From NCBI GenBank assembly GCA_959026535.1, contig CAUFMB010000008.1:1-56989 (forward strand): DNA of 56,989 bases. Reading direction: 5' to 3'. The translations under genes and the position numbers were made by a program. Position 1 is the first letter of the stretch, and every line of letters starts with the position of its first letter. This DNA is from an uncultured Collinsella sp. (GTDB lineage Bacteria; Actinomycetota; Coriobacteriia; Coriobacteriales; Coriobacteriaceae). The notes beneath the pieces were generated by a model. That model was given only the letters and a program-made list of their open reading frames with translations, made no database searches and had not been told where the DNA came from. Positions 15,539 through 23,631 of this stretch are shown one piece after another.

Positions 15539-16195
15539 GTGAACGAGACCGTACGTCGCTTTTTGCCGATGGTCGATTTCCTGGAGCAGATACTCGGCAA
15601 AAACAGCGAGATCGTGCTGCATGATTTCTCGGATCCCGACCACGCCATCGTCGATATTCGCAACGGCATCGTGAGCGGCCGTAAGGTCGGCGGTCCTGCC
15701 ACCGATCTGGCACTCAAGATCATGCACGATGCCAAGTATCGCGACCTGCCGTTTATTACGGGCTACGAGGGGCGCGGTGCCGGTGGCAAGACGCTGGAGT
15801 CGGCGACGTACTTTATCCGTGAGGGTGACGAGATCGTCGGTATGCTCTGCGTCAACACCGACCTCTCGACCGTGCGCTCCATCAACGCCATGGCGCAGCA
15901 GCTCATGGCATGCTTCGACGCGGCGCCGACGCGCACGGAGCCCGCGTCTATCGAGGTCGAAAGCCTTTCGGAGTCCACGCAGGAGCTCATCGACCGCAGC
16001 ATTACCGAGTTGCTGAGCGCGCGCGGGCTGGATGTAGCGTCGCTTGGTCAGAGCGACCGCGTGGACGTTATTCGCCACCTCAACGGCAACGGGGTGTTCA
16101 TGCTCAAGGGCGCCGTGGCCTGCGCCGCCACCGCGCTGGGCATCTCGGAGCCCAGCGTCTACCGCTACCTGCAAAAAGTCCGCAAGGAAGGCTAA
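15539..16195 (+). CDS. YheO/DauR-type transcriptional regulator (PAS_6 plus HTH_22)
   Basis: The 218-residue product shows the YheO-like PAS domain in its first 120 residues (FLPMVDFLEQILGKNSEIVLHDF near 8-30; GYEGRGAGGKTLESATYFI near 73-91). The C-terminal DauR helix-turn-helix reads GVFMLKGAVACAATALGISEPSVYRYLQKVRK near 183-214. GTG 15539 was preferred because AAAGGAG lies 6 bases upstream and the length fits the family; ATG 15488 would add 17 residues. Members sense small ligands (DauR: D-amino-acid utilisation). Divergent orientation suggests control of the purine gene set. Confidence 0.8.
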   Translation: MNETVRRFLPMVDFLEQILGKNSEIVLHDFSDPDHAIVDIRNGIVSGRKVGGPATDLALKIMHDAKYRDLPFITGYEGRGAGGKTLESATYFIREGDEIVGMLCVNTDLSTVRSINAMAQQLMACFDAAPTRTEPASIEVESLSESTQELIDRSITELLSARGLDVASLGQSDRVDVIRHLNGNGVFMLKGAVACAATALGISEPSVYRYLQKVRKEG

Positions 16196-16206
16196 ACGTT
16201 AACCCT

Positions 16207-16235
16207 TGGGGACGGAGGGAAACGGATCATTTTTG
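16207..16235 (+). repeat. Dispersed GGGGACGG-type intergenic repeat
   Basis: GGGACGGAGGGAAACGGATC followed by ATTTTTG recurs as an inverted pair at 16895-16969. Confidence 0.7.
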
Positions 16236-16250
16236 TCGCATCGCTTGACA

Positions 16251-16287
16251 AAAGACCCTGCAGTTCACACGCACTGCAGGGTCTTTT
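16251..16287. terminator. Bidirectional terminator between the yheO-like gene and ridA
   Basis: AAAGACCCTGCAG (16251-16263) and CTGCAGGGTCTTTTT (16274-16288) form a near-perfect hairpin with T runs on both strands. It serves two convergent genes. Confidence 0.85.
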
Positions 16288-16317
16288 TGCATGTCATGTT
16301 TTGTTTTCGCCAACGTC

Positions 16318-16695
16318 TTAGAGAGCGGCGACGACCTCGATCTCGACCAGACCGCCGGCCGGAAGAGCGGCAACCTGGAAAGCGCTGCGCGCGGGGAACG
16401 GAGCCTCGAACTTGGAAGCGTAGATCTCGTTCACGGCAGCGAAGTCGGCGATGTCGGCCAGGTAGACCGTGGTCTTGACGACATCGGCAAAGGTGGCGCC
16501 GGCAGCGGTCAGCAGAGCCTCGACGTTAGCAAGGGACTGCTTAGCCTGGGCCTCGACGCCCTCGGGCATCTTGCCGGTTGCGGGGTCGATGCCCAGCTGG
16601 CCGGACAGGAACACCATGTTGCCGGTCTGGATGCCGGGGGAATACGGGCCGATGGCTGCAGGTGCGTTATCGGAAGACACGACGGTCTTGCTCAT
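16318..16695 (-). CDS. ridA: RidA family enamine/imine deaminase
   Basis: The 125-residue product is a full-length RidA (YjgF/YER057c/UK114) protein. It carries the family landmarks IGPYSPGIQTGNMVFLSGQ (15-33), the conserved Arg in FPARSAFQVAALPAGGLVEIEVVA (100-123) and terminal Glu. RidA hydrolyses reactive 2-aminoacrylate and related imines made by PLP enzymes. It forms a single-gene unit ending at the shared terminator. AGGAG precedes ATG 16695. Confidence 0.92.
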   Translation of the reverse strand: MSKTVVSSDNAPAAIGPYSPGIQTGNMVFLSGQLGIDPATGKMPEGVEAQAKQSLANVEALLTAAGATFADVVKTTVYLADIADFAAVNEIYASKFEAPFPARSAFQVAALPAGGLVEIEVVAAL

Positions 16696-16894
16696 GTTTT
16701 TCTCCTTACGATCAGATAGAGAGCATGAGCGCGGCGTTCACACCGGGAGGCACAATTCGGTCTGAACACCGCGCTTGATTTGGGATAGTACCCAAGGTTT
16801 CCGCGCGATGCAAGATTATTATCACGTTGCGAGAATATTTTATCGCCCAACGGCGCCTGTCAGCCGCTGAACGGCACGACCGGACGGTGAAGCT

Positions 16895-16969
16895 CAAAAT
16901 GATCCGTTTCCCTCCGTCCCCATCGAATCAGGCGATCCATAGGGGACGGAGGGAAACGGATCATTTTTG
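16895..16969. repeat. Inverted pair of the GGGGACGG repeat
   Basis: Arms 16895-16921 and 16942-16969 are reverse complements (GGGGACGGAGGGAAACGGAT plus CATTTT) around 20 bases. They match the single copy at 16207-16235. The surrounding gap 16696-17073 has no other gene; GAAAGGCAGG before 17074 is the ribosome-binding site of the next gene. Confidence 0.75.
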
Positions 16970-17073
16970 CTGCAAGGGCTGCTGAAGACTTTATCCTGCT
17001 TGGGCCACAGGGCTCGTCTGCCGCAACAGCACCACTATACTTTTGAATATCTGAGCATTTTGAAAGGCAGGAT

Positions 17074-19566
17074 ATGACCGCAACCGCCAGTCGAACCACC
17101 AACCGCAGACCCGAGCTCTTGGCCCCCGCCGGAGGCCCGGAGCCCTTTGCCGCCGCACTCGCTGCCGGGGCAGACGCCATCTACTGCGGCATGGGAAGCT
17201 TCAACGCCCGCCGCAAGGCCACCAACTTTACCGACGAGGCCTTTGAGCAGGCCTGCCGTGCTGCACACCTGGCCGGGTCGCGCGTCTACGTCACGGTCAA
17301 CATCGTCATCAAGCAGTCCGAGATGGGCGATGCGCTGCAACTCATCCATCGCTGCTCCACGCTGGGCGCCGACGCCTTCATCATCCAGGACTGGGGTCTG
17401 TTCTTTGAGGTCAAGCGCACCATGCCCGGCATCGAGACGCACATCTCAACCCAAGCAAACATCCACGATGACCGCGGAACCCTTTGGTGCCGCGAGCAGG
17501 GCGCCGACCGCGTGACCCTCTCGCGCGAGCTTTCCATCGACGAGATTGCCGCCATTCACGATGCCGCGCCCGATGTGGACCTTGAGGTCTTTAGCCACGG
17601 CGCCATCTGCTTTTGCTACTCGGGTCTGTGCCTGCTGTCGAGCTTTGCCATGGCGGGCCGCTCGGCCAACCGCGGCATGTGCGCTCAGCCCTGTCGCCTG
17701 CCTTACGAGCTGATCGACGAGAACGGCCGCGCGTTCTCCCCCGCCGGCCGCGAGCGTGCGCTATGCCCGCGCGACACCAACACTTCGCAGCTTGTTCGCC
17801 GTCTGTATGACGCCGGTGCCGCATCGCTCAAGCTCGAGGGCCGCATGAAGGCGCCCGATTACGTGTACTCCATCGTTGATGTGTATCGTCACGAAATTGA
17901 TGACATGCTGGCAGGGGTCGCCGTTGCCAAGGACGAGGAAGCCGCCCGCCAGCGCCAGCTCAAGCGCTGCTTCAACCGCGACTTTACGCACGCCTATCAG
18001 GACGGCACCTCGGGCGACGAGATGATGAGCTACGAGCGTTCCAACAACCGCGGCCAGATCGTGGGCACGGTGCTGGGCAGCCGCCCGGCCAACCGCGATG
18101 TGCGCGGCCTCAAGCCCGACGACCGCCGTCGCCGTGCCGCCATCGCCCGTATTGAGCTGTTTGAGCCCGTGGGCAAGGGCGACCTGCTGGAGCTTCGCCA
18201 CGACGATGAGTTCGACCAATTCCTGACCACCATTGCCGCCGATGATGCCGCCGCGGGCGACATCATCGAATGTCGCGTACCCCGCAGCATGCCCGAGGGC
18301 TGCCGCGTCCGCGTGATTCGCAGTCAGCGTGCCATCGACGCCGCCGGCGCCGCGCTCAAGCGCGATGTGCTGCGCCGCCGAGCTGTTGATGTGTCCGTCG
18401 TGGCGCGCCTGGGCGAGCCGTTTACCGTCACACTCACCTGCTGTGACAACCCCGCGCTCGCCGCCACCGCCACAGGCTTCACCGTCGAGGCCGCCAAGAC
18501 TCGCGCCGTCGAGGCGGCAGACCTGGTTGAGCATGTGGGCCGTATGGGTTCCTCGCCCTTTGAGGCTGCGAGCTTTGACGTTTCGCTCGACGCCGGCTGC
18601 GGCATGGGCTTCTCCGCCGTGCACAAGGTGCGCGCCGCCGCCTGTAAAGCATTGGAGGAGACCATTCTGGCGCCGTACGAGGAGCGCGCGAAAACGCTCG
18701 AGATTCCGTTGCTCGACAAATGTACGCGCGCCATGCCCGAGCATTACCGCGATGAGCCGCAGATCTGCGCCGCCGTCACCACGCTCGAAGCCGCCGAGGC
18801 GGCTCGCGCCGAGGGCGCCGCGCGCATCTATATGACCACCGACGCGCTCGAGGCTGTCGGACTCTCCCCTGCCGATGCATTTGAGCAGGGTATCGTGCCC
18901 GTACTCGACGAGGTCTGCCGCGCCGTCGACCACGAGCGCGTCGATCCTTGGATCAATGCCGGAGCCACCGTCGCCGTCGGCAATATCTCCGAGCTCGCCG
19001 TAGCCGCGCATGCCGGCGCCACGGCCGAGATTCGCTCTTGCCTGCCGGTGCACAACATACCCTGCATGGAGGCGCTTGCCGAGCGCGGAGCCGGCGCATT
19101 TTGGCTCTCGCCCGAGATCACGCTCGACGAGATTGCCTCGCTCGGCGCCGCCGCGCCCGCGGCTCTGGGCATCACCGTCTTTGGCCGTCCGCGCGTTATG
19201 ACGAGCGAACACTGCATTCTGCAGGTTGCCAACAGCTGCATCCACGATTGTGTCAACTGCCGTCTGCGCGCCCGCAAGCTCTCGCTCAAGAATATCGACG
19301 GAAAGGTCATGCCCGTCCGCACCGACATCCACGGCCGCTCTCGCCTGTACGATGCCTACCCCATCGACCTCACGCCGCAGGTTCCTCAGCTGCTCGATGC
19401 CGGTGTGCGTCGTCTCATGGTTGACGGAACGTTGCTCGAGACGGATGAGGTGAGCCGTGCCGTCGCCCGCGTCCGTCGTGCCGTCGAAGCGGCGCAGGCG
19501 GGCCGTAAGCCCGCCGCCCGTCTGCGCGGGGCGACCTCGGGCTGCATGTTTGTGGGAATCAGCTAA
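17074..19566 (+). CDS. U32 family protein, RlhA-like (23S rRNA hydroxylation / peptidase U32)
   Basis: The 830-residue product has the U32 core: LLAPAGGPEPFAAALAAGADAIYCG near 15-39. The diagnostic segment near 180-215 reads VFSHGAICFCYSGLCLLSS..A.RSANRGMCAQPCR, whose cysteines bind an Fe-S cluster in family members. A DUF3656-type insertion region follows, and the C-terminus has further cysteines (CILQVANSCIHDCVNCRLRAR near 712-732). E. coli RlhA, about 650 residues, hydroxylates C2501 of 23S rRNA; other U32 proteins work in ubiquinone synthesis or as proteases. The gene is followed after 15 bases by a pseudouridine synthase, so an RNA-modification role fits. The extra length is in the C-terminal part. 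Confidence 0.82.
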   Translation: MTATASRTTNRRPELLAPAGGPEPFAAALAAGADAIYCGMGSFNARRKATNFTDEAFEQACRAAHLAGSRVYVTVNIVIKQSEMGDALQLIHRCSTLGADAFIIQDWGLFFEVKRTMPGIETHISTQANIHDDRGTLWCREQGADRVTLSRELSIDEIAAIHDAAPDVDLEVFSHGAICFCYSGLCLLSSFAMAGRSANRGMCAQPCRLPYELIDENGRAFSPAGRERALCPRDTNTSQLVRRLYDAGAASLKLEGRMKAPDYVYSIVDVYRHEIDDMLAGVAVAKDEEAARQRQLKRCFNRDFTHAYQDGTSGDEMMSYERSNNRGQIVGTVLGSRPANRDVRGLKPDDRRRRAAIARIELFEPVGKGDLLELRHDDEFDQFLTTIAADDAAAGDIIECRVPRSMPEGCRVRVIRSQRAIDAAGAALKRDVLRRRAVDVSVVARLGEPFTVTLTCCDNPALAATATGFTVEAAKTRAVEAADLVEHVGRMGSSPFEAASFDVSLDAGCGMGFSAVHKVRAAACKALEETILAPYEERAKTLEIPLLDKCTRAMPEHYRDEPQICAAVTTLEAAEAARAEGAARIYMTTDALEAVGLSPADAFEQGIVPVLDEVCRAVDHERVDPWINAGATVAVGNISELAVAAHAGATAEIRSCLPVHNIPCMEALAERGAGAFWLSPEITLDEIASLGAAAPAALGITVFGRPRVMTSEHCILQVANSCIHDCVNCRLRARKLSLKNIDGKVMPVRTDIHGRSRLYDAYPIDLTPQVPQLLDAGVRRLMVDGTLLETDEVSRAVARVRRAVEAAQAGRKPAARLRGATSGCMFVGIS

Positions 19567-19581
19567 CCGAAAGGCTTACAC

Positions 19582-20241
19582 GTGAACGAAGAACCTCAAG
19601 TCCTCTACTGCGACGCCTGGCTCATGGCCATCGACAAGCCCGCCGGCATGATCGTCCACGGCGACGGCACCGGCGAGCGCACGCTCACCGACTACGCCAG
19701 CGACCTGCTGCTGGCGATGGGCGACGGCTTTGCCGCGACCGACATGCAGCCGCTCAACCGCCTGGACCGCGACACCACCGGCGTGGTGTTGTTCTCGCTC
19801 GACAAGCAGACGCAGCCCGCCTTTGACCAGATGGTGATCGACCACGCTTTCGAAAAGCACTATCTGGCGCTCGCCGAAGGCAAAATCGACTGGAACGAAA
19901 AGCTCATCGACAAGCCCATCGCCCGCGACCGTCACGACAGCCGCAAGATGCGCGTCGGCGCCAGCGGCAAGCCGTCTCAGACGCGCGTGAAGGTGCTCAA
20001 GCGTCTTAAGAGCCGTCGTGGCCTGCCCACGCGCTCGTATATCGATGTCGAGCTGCTCACCGGCCGCAAGCACCAAATCCGTGTGCATCTGGCAAGCGAG
20101 CGCCATCCCCTGGTTGGCGACGACCTGTACGGAACGCCGCGCCCCTGCGGCCTGATGCTCCATGCCCACAGCGTGTCCTTTACGCATCCCGTAACCGGTG
20201 AGCACATCCACATCGAAGCCCCCTGCCCCTGGGAGCCCTAA
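19582..20241 (+). CDS. RluA-family pseudouridine synthase
   Basis: The 219-residue product carries the RluA catalytic motif PLNRLDRDTTGVVLFS (about 57-72, catalytic Asp in RLDRDT) and the downstream TGRKHQIRVHLASERHPLVGDDLYG (about 159-183). The N-terminus VLYCDAWLMAIDKPAGMIVH is typical. There is no S4 domain, so it is a short, catalytic-domain-only member. It would isomerise uridine in rRNA or tRNA; the target cannot be assigned. GTG/ATG spacing: AACCGAAAGGCTTACACGTG precedes the start, read as GTG 19582. Confidence 0.85.
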   Translation: MNEEPQVLYCDAWLMAIDKPAGMIVHGDGTGERTLTDYASDLLLAMGDGFAATDMQPLNRLDRDTTGVVLFSLDKQTQPAFDQMVIDHAFEKHYLALAEGKIDWNEKLIDKPIARDRHDSRKMRVGASGKPSQTRVKVLKRLKSRRGLPTRSYIDVELLTGRKHQIRVHLASERHPLVGDDLYGTPRPCGLMLHAHSVSFTHPVTGEHIHIEAPCPWEP

Positions 20242-20309
20242 AACCTGCCAAAAAGGGCAGGCACTTTTGTGGTGGCTTTGCCGCAATGGCTCAGCCGCGG
20301 TCCCAAAAC

Positions 20310-20527
20310 GTCTCGATCTGTAACAGTTAGAACCCATTTTCCGGTCTATCCGTTACAGATCGAGACATTCGAATCCCCCTCAAGGGAAAATCTCAATCTG
20401 TAACAATAACTCGTCAAAATCGGTCCCAGATGTTACAGATCGAGACAAAGGGGCGGCGCGGTTCGAAAGTATCTCAATCTGTAACATCTAACCCACTTTT
20501 AACGGTCTAGTTGTTACAGACTTAGAC
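20310..20527. repeat. Three palindromic units in exact 81-bp period
   Basis: Units at 20310-20366, 20391-20446 and 20472-20527 each have arms of about TCTCGATCTGTAACA and TGTTACAGATCGAGA around a 26-bp variable middle. Starts are spaced 81 and 81 bases. The third unit is the most diverged. They lie between the convergent pseudouridine synthase and DeoR genes. Confidence 0.85.
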
Positions 20528-20544
20528 AAAACCGGCAGACAACG

Positions 20545-20580
20545 AAAGCGGCAACGCCCGTAATGGACGTTGCCGCCTTT
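20545..20580. terminator. Bidirectional terminator
   Basis: AAAGCGGCAACG (20545-20556) and CGTTGCCGCCTTT (20568-20580) form a strong hairpin between convergent genes. Confidence 0.75.
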
Positions 20581-20612
20581 CTATTGAGAAAACTACTCGG
20601 TTTTCGTTACTT

Positions 20613-20650
20613 ACCACCACAATGGGGACAGGCACCTTTGTGGTGGTTTT
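20613..20650 (+). terminator. Second hairpin with T run, part of a dispersed repeat
   Basis: ACCACCACAA (20613-20622) and TTGTGGTGGT (20638-20647) pair around GGGGACAGGCACC, with TTTT following on the plus strand. The GGGGACAG head belongs to a dispersed intergenic repeat type; a partial version lies at about 20254-20275. Confidence 0.55.
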
Positions 20651-20665
20651 GGCCTTGTCCCGTCG

Positions 20666-21412
20666 CTAGACCGTGATGACGTTGTCCATCGACTGGTACT
20701 TGGCTGGCACCTCGCCCGCGGTAATAATCGTTGCGTCGCGGAAGTCCGCGAACTTAACGGGCGCCACCATGCCAAATTTACTGGCATCCGAGATTACGAA
20801 GCGTTTGGCGGTATGGCGCATCGAGATACGCTTGACCTGCGCTTCCTCGATATCCGGTGTGGTGAGACCTTGCTCGGCGGCGATGCCATTGGAACCCCAA
20901 AAGCCGCAGTTGAAGTTATAGCGGTCCAGAGTTGCCAAGGCATCGGGACCGACGAGCGCCTCGGTCTCGGGCTTGAGCTCGCCGCCAAGCACAACGGTGC
21001 GCATGCCGCGCAGAGCGAGGTGCTGAGCATGGAGCACAGAATCGGTCACATAGGTGACACCCTCAAGGCGCGGAAGATGCTCGATGAGCTTGAGGGTCGT
21101 TGAGCCCGAATCGATGTACACAAAGCTCTCGGGCTCCACCAGTGCCGCCGCGCGGGCGCAGATACGCTCCTTGTCGTCGTTATGAAGATCGCTGCGCTCG
21201 CTGATTGTCAGGTCGCGCGTCACGTGCGCACGCTCCAGACTCGTCGCGCCACCGTGCACCTTGGCGATGCGGTGCGCTCGGTCGAGCGTCTGTAGGTCGC
21301 GTCGAATGGTAGAGGCCGTCACGCCCAGGGCATCGGCAAGCTCGGGCACCGTTACCGAGCCAGCCTGCTGCACCATCGACACGATCGTATTGAGCCTATC
21401 TTCCGCAAGCAT
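20666..21412 (-). CDS. DeoR/GlpR-family transcriptional regulator
   Basis: The 248-residue repressor has an N-terminal DeoR helix-turn-helix (RLNTIVSMVQQAGSVTVPELADALGVTASTIRRDL near 6-40). The effector domain shows DSGSTTLKLIEHL near 100-112, a sugar-phosphate-binding motif, and GSNGIAAEQGLTTPDI near 176-191. DeoR-type proteins respond to phosphorylated sugars. It starts 4 bases after the oxidoreductase stop codon, so both genes form one operon. The upstream region of that operon holds a phased ACGC array that may be the operator. Confidence 0.88.
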   Translation of the reverse strand: MLAEDRLNTIVSMVQQAGSVTVPELADALGVTASTIRRDLQTLDRAHRIAKVHGGATSLERAHVTRDLTISERSDLHNDDKERICARAAALVEPESFVYIDSGSTTLKLIEHLPRLEGVTYVTDSVLHAQHLALRGMRTVVLGGELKPETEALVGPDALATLDRYNFNCGFWGSNGIAAEQGLTTPDIEEAQVKRISMRHTAKRFVISDASKFGMVAPVKFADFRDATIITAGEVPAKYQSMDNVITV

Positions 21413-21415
21413 CGC

Positions 21416-22495
21416 TTACTCCTCCTCGGGGTAGACGACTCCCCAATCGGCGCGGAGCTTGGTCATGAGCTCCATCACATCAGAGGCATAATCCAGAAGC
21501 TCACGCTTGGAATCGTCGCCGGCGACGGCCTGCTCGAGGTCAGCCATCTCGTAGCACAGGGCATAAGCTTCGGTGCCCGCGGCGACCTCCTCGCGATGAC
21601 CGTCCGCGGTCCACACGATCGTCGCGTGATCGGCGCGCGGATACTCGTTGACCTCGACATAGCAATTGTCAAAGCTGATAACCGAGCGCTTTGGCTGCTT
21701 GGAGTGGAGCGTAAGGCTCACGACGCCCAGCTGCTGTTCGGCATTGCGGCAGACGATGCCGCCTGCAACGTCCACGCCGGTCTCGCAGGTGTTACCCAGA
21801 GACACGACCTCGACGGGCTGGCTCGCCATAAACAGGCGCATAACGGACAGGGCGTATACGCCAATATCGAGCATGGCACCGCCGGCGAGGTTGCGATTGT
21901 AGAAACGGTTGGTCAGGTCGCCGTACTCCTTGTAGCTACCAAAGTTGAGCTGAGCGAGGTTCATGCGGCCAAACTCGCCGGCATCCATGCGGCGGCGCAG
22001 CTCTTGATACAAGGGCATGTGGAGCACCGTGGTAGCGTCCATAAGGACCACGTTGTGTTCGGCGGCAATGGCGCGGGCCTCATCGAGCTCGGCGGAGTTG
22101 AGCGTGATGGCCTTCTCGCAGAGAACGTGCTTGCCGGCCGCCAGGGCGGCGCGCAGATAGGTGATATGGGTGTTGTGCGGGGTGGTGATGTAGACGGCGT
22201 CGATGTCAGGATCGGCGTAGAGATCCTCAACTGTGTCATAGACCTTCTCGACGCCGTACTGGTCGGCAAAAGTCTGAGCCTTGGTGAGCGTGCGGTTGGC
22301 AACGCCCGTAAGCTTGCGGCCGGCCAGGGCAAGGGACTGAGCCATCTGGTTGGCAATAACGCCGCAACCGATCACAGCCCAACGGAGCTCGGGAGCCGTA
22401 AAGATGTCGTTAGGGAACGGCTTGTCCTGGACCGAAGCAAATGCAGCTTTGGCGGCTGCCGCGGCGTCGAGTGGAGCCTGCTTGGAATCTGCCAT
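21416..22495 (-). CDS. Gfo/Idh/MocA-family NAD(P)-dependent oxidoreductase
   Basis: The 359-residue product has an N-terminal Rossmann fold (RWAVIGCGVIANQMAQSLALAG near 38-59), then CEKAITLN near 134-141, where the EK pair is characteristic. The C-terminal alpha/beta domain reads DIGVYALSVMRLFM near 212-225. Such enzymes oxidise or reduce sugars, inositols and related polyols. The unusual N-terminal 35 residues are Ala/Lys-rich. Co-transcription with a DeoR regulator suggests sugar-responsive expression. ATG 22495 is preceded by AGGAGA. Confidence 0.88.
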   Translation of the reverse strand: MADSKQAPLDAAAAAKAAFASVQDKPFPNDIFTAPELRWAVIGCGVIANQMAQSLALAGRKLTGVANRTLTKAQTFADQYGVEKVYDTVEDLYADPDIDAVYITTPHNTHITYLRAALAAGKHVLCEKAITLNSAELDEARAIAAEHNVVLMDATTVLHMPLYQELRRRMDAGEFGRMNLAQLNFGSYKEYGDLTNRFYNRNLAGGAMLDIGVYALSVMRLFMASQPVEVVSLGNTCETGVDVAGGIVCRNAEQQLGVVSLTLHSKQPKRSVISFDNCYVEVNEYPRADHATIVWTADGHREEVAAGTEAYALCYEMADLEQAVAGDDSKRELLDYASDVMELMTKLRADWGVVYPEEE

Positions 22496-22558
22496 TATGT
22501 GTCTCCTGTGTCATAGAACGTCTTGCATTTCTGACAGCTCTATATTCGCACAAACACG

Positions 22559-22675
22559 CGCGTCTGTGCGCGTTTTTGCGTATCTCACCGCTAAACGGTC
22601 ATTATTGCCCCGTAAACGGCGCATATATACGCATAGGTGCGTAATTAAACGCAATCTAACGCGTATAAACGCGCA
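22559..22675 (-). promoter_or_regulatory. Helically phased ACGC/GCGT array upstream of the DeoR operon
   Basis: Half-sites ACGC or GCGT start at 22629, 22639, 22649, 22659 and 22669, exactly 10 bases apart, with looser copies at about 22559-22620 and two TAAACGG elements. This would place repeated protein contacts on one helix face. The location, 60-180 bases before the oxidoreductase-deoR start, suggests an operator for the DeoR protein. The rest of the 22496-22825 gap holds no gene. Confidence 0.55.
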
Positions 22676-22763
22676 CACAAGCAATTTATACAGCACGACC
22701 CGCTCATTTATGCTTACCCAGTTAGGGTACTCATTTAAGTCTGTCCCCAATGAGTAGGGATAG

Positions 22764-22800
22764 AAAAAGGCCCGGATGCCGTGGGGCATCCGGGCCTTTG
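22764..22800 (-). terminator. Terminator after rplX
   Basis: On the minus strand AAAGGCCCGGATGCC and GGCATCCGGGCCTTTTT form a near-perfect hairpin with a T run, 25 bases after the rplX stop. It ends the ribosomal operon here. Confidence 0.9.
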
Positions 22801-22825
22801 CTGGCAACTTGTTGTTGCGGGCAGC

Positions 22826-23131
22826 TTAGAACTTGTGGCCGCACTTCTTGCAGACGCGCAGCTTGTTCTTGCCGTCCTTCTCGTGACCGACGCGGGTAAC
22901 CTTACCGCACTCGGGGCAAACGAGATTGACGTTGGAGGCGTCGATGGGAGCCTCCTGCGAAACGATGCCGCCCTGCTGGTTGGCAGCGTTGGGCTTGACG
23001 GCCTTCTTGACGACCGAAACGCCCTCGACAACGACCTTGTTCTCGGCGGGGAGAGCACGCAGGACAACGCCCTGCTTGCCGCGATCCTTACCAGAGAGAA
23101 CCTGGACCTTATCGCCCTTCTTGATATACAT
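22826..23131 (-). CDS. rplX: Ribosomal protein L24
   Basis: The 101-residue product has the L24 KOW motif (IKKGDKVQVLSGKDRGKQGVVL near 3-24). Its C-terminus carries a zinc-ribbon pattern, CPECGK...CKKCGHKF (Cys near 72, 75, 93, 96). L24 binds 23S rRNA and starts 50S assembly. It is the last gene of this operon and is followed by a terminator, whereas in most bacteria rplE and the spc genes would follow. Confidence 0.95.
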   Translation of the reverse strand: MYIKKGDKVQVLSGKDRGKQGVVLRALPAENKVVVEGVSVVKKAVKPNAANQQGGIVSQEAPIDASNVNLVCPECGKVTRVGHEKDGKNKLRVCKKCGHKF

Positions 23132-23144
23132 ATATCTCCCCTAA

Positions 23145-23513
23145 CTACAGGGTCTCGGGAGCGAGCGAGACGATCTTCATGTACTTCTTGTCACGAAGCT
23201 CGCGAGCGACGGGCCCGAAGATACGGGTGCCGACGGGCGAACCATCGTTGTTGATGACAACGCAGGCGTTCTCATCAAAGCGAATGTAGGAGCCATCCTT
23301 GCGGCGGATCTCCTTAACGGTGCGAACGACGACGCAACGGACAACGTCCTTCTTCTTGACGTTGGCGCCAGGGGTAGCCTCCTGGACAGCACCGATGAAC
23401 ACATCGCCGATGCCTGCATAACGACGCTTGGAACCGCCAAGCACCTTGATGCAGCGAATCTTGCGAGCGCCGGAGTTGTCGGCGACGTTCAGCATGGTTT
23501 GCATCTGAATCAT
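23145..23513 (-). CDS. rplN: Ribosomal protein L14
   Basis: The 122-residue L14 begins MIQMQTMLNVADNSGARKI and contains the family motif KKKDVVRCVVVRTVKEIRR near 53-71. It lies 13 bases before rplX. A 118-base structured gap separates it from rpsQ, unusually long for this operon. Confidence 0.97.
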   Translation of the reverse strand: MIQMQTMLNVADNSGARKIRCIKVLGGSKRRYAGIGDVFIGAVQEATPGANVKKKDVVRCVVVRTVKEIRRKDGSYIRFDENACVVINNDGSPVGTRIFGPVARELRDKKYMKIVSLAPETL

Positions 23514-23538
23514 GGTAGATGTTCCTCCGAACTAAGAA

Positions 23539-23604
23539 CCGAAGAGAGGTGCGCAGCCTTTAGACGGCCTGTGGTATGCAAGCCAGGCATACGCACATCT
23601 TCGG
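23539..23604 (-). ncRNA. Candidate structured leader between rpsQ and rplN
   Basis: CCGAAGA..GTGCG and CGCACCTCTCTTCGG form an outer stem on the minus strand. A perfect GTATGC/GCATAC hairpin (23574-23579 with 23587-23592) lies inside. No U run follows, so it is not a simple terminator. It precedes the rplN ribosome-binding site and could be a ribosomal-protein binding or processing site. Confidence 0.5.
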
Positions 23605-23631
23605 AAACGTACAAGTCGTAAGAGCGACTGT

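Noticed and set aside
20310..20527. CRISPR-like array of three units
   Set aside because: Exact 81-bp period but only three diverged dyads, no conserved full-length repeat, no cas genes.
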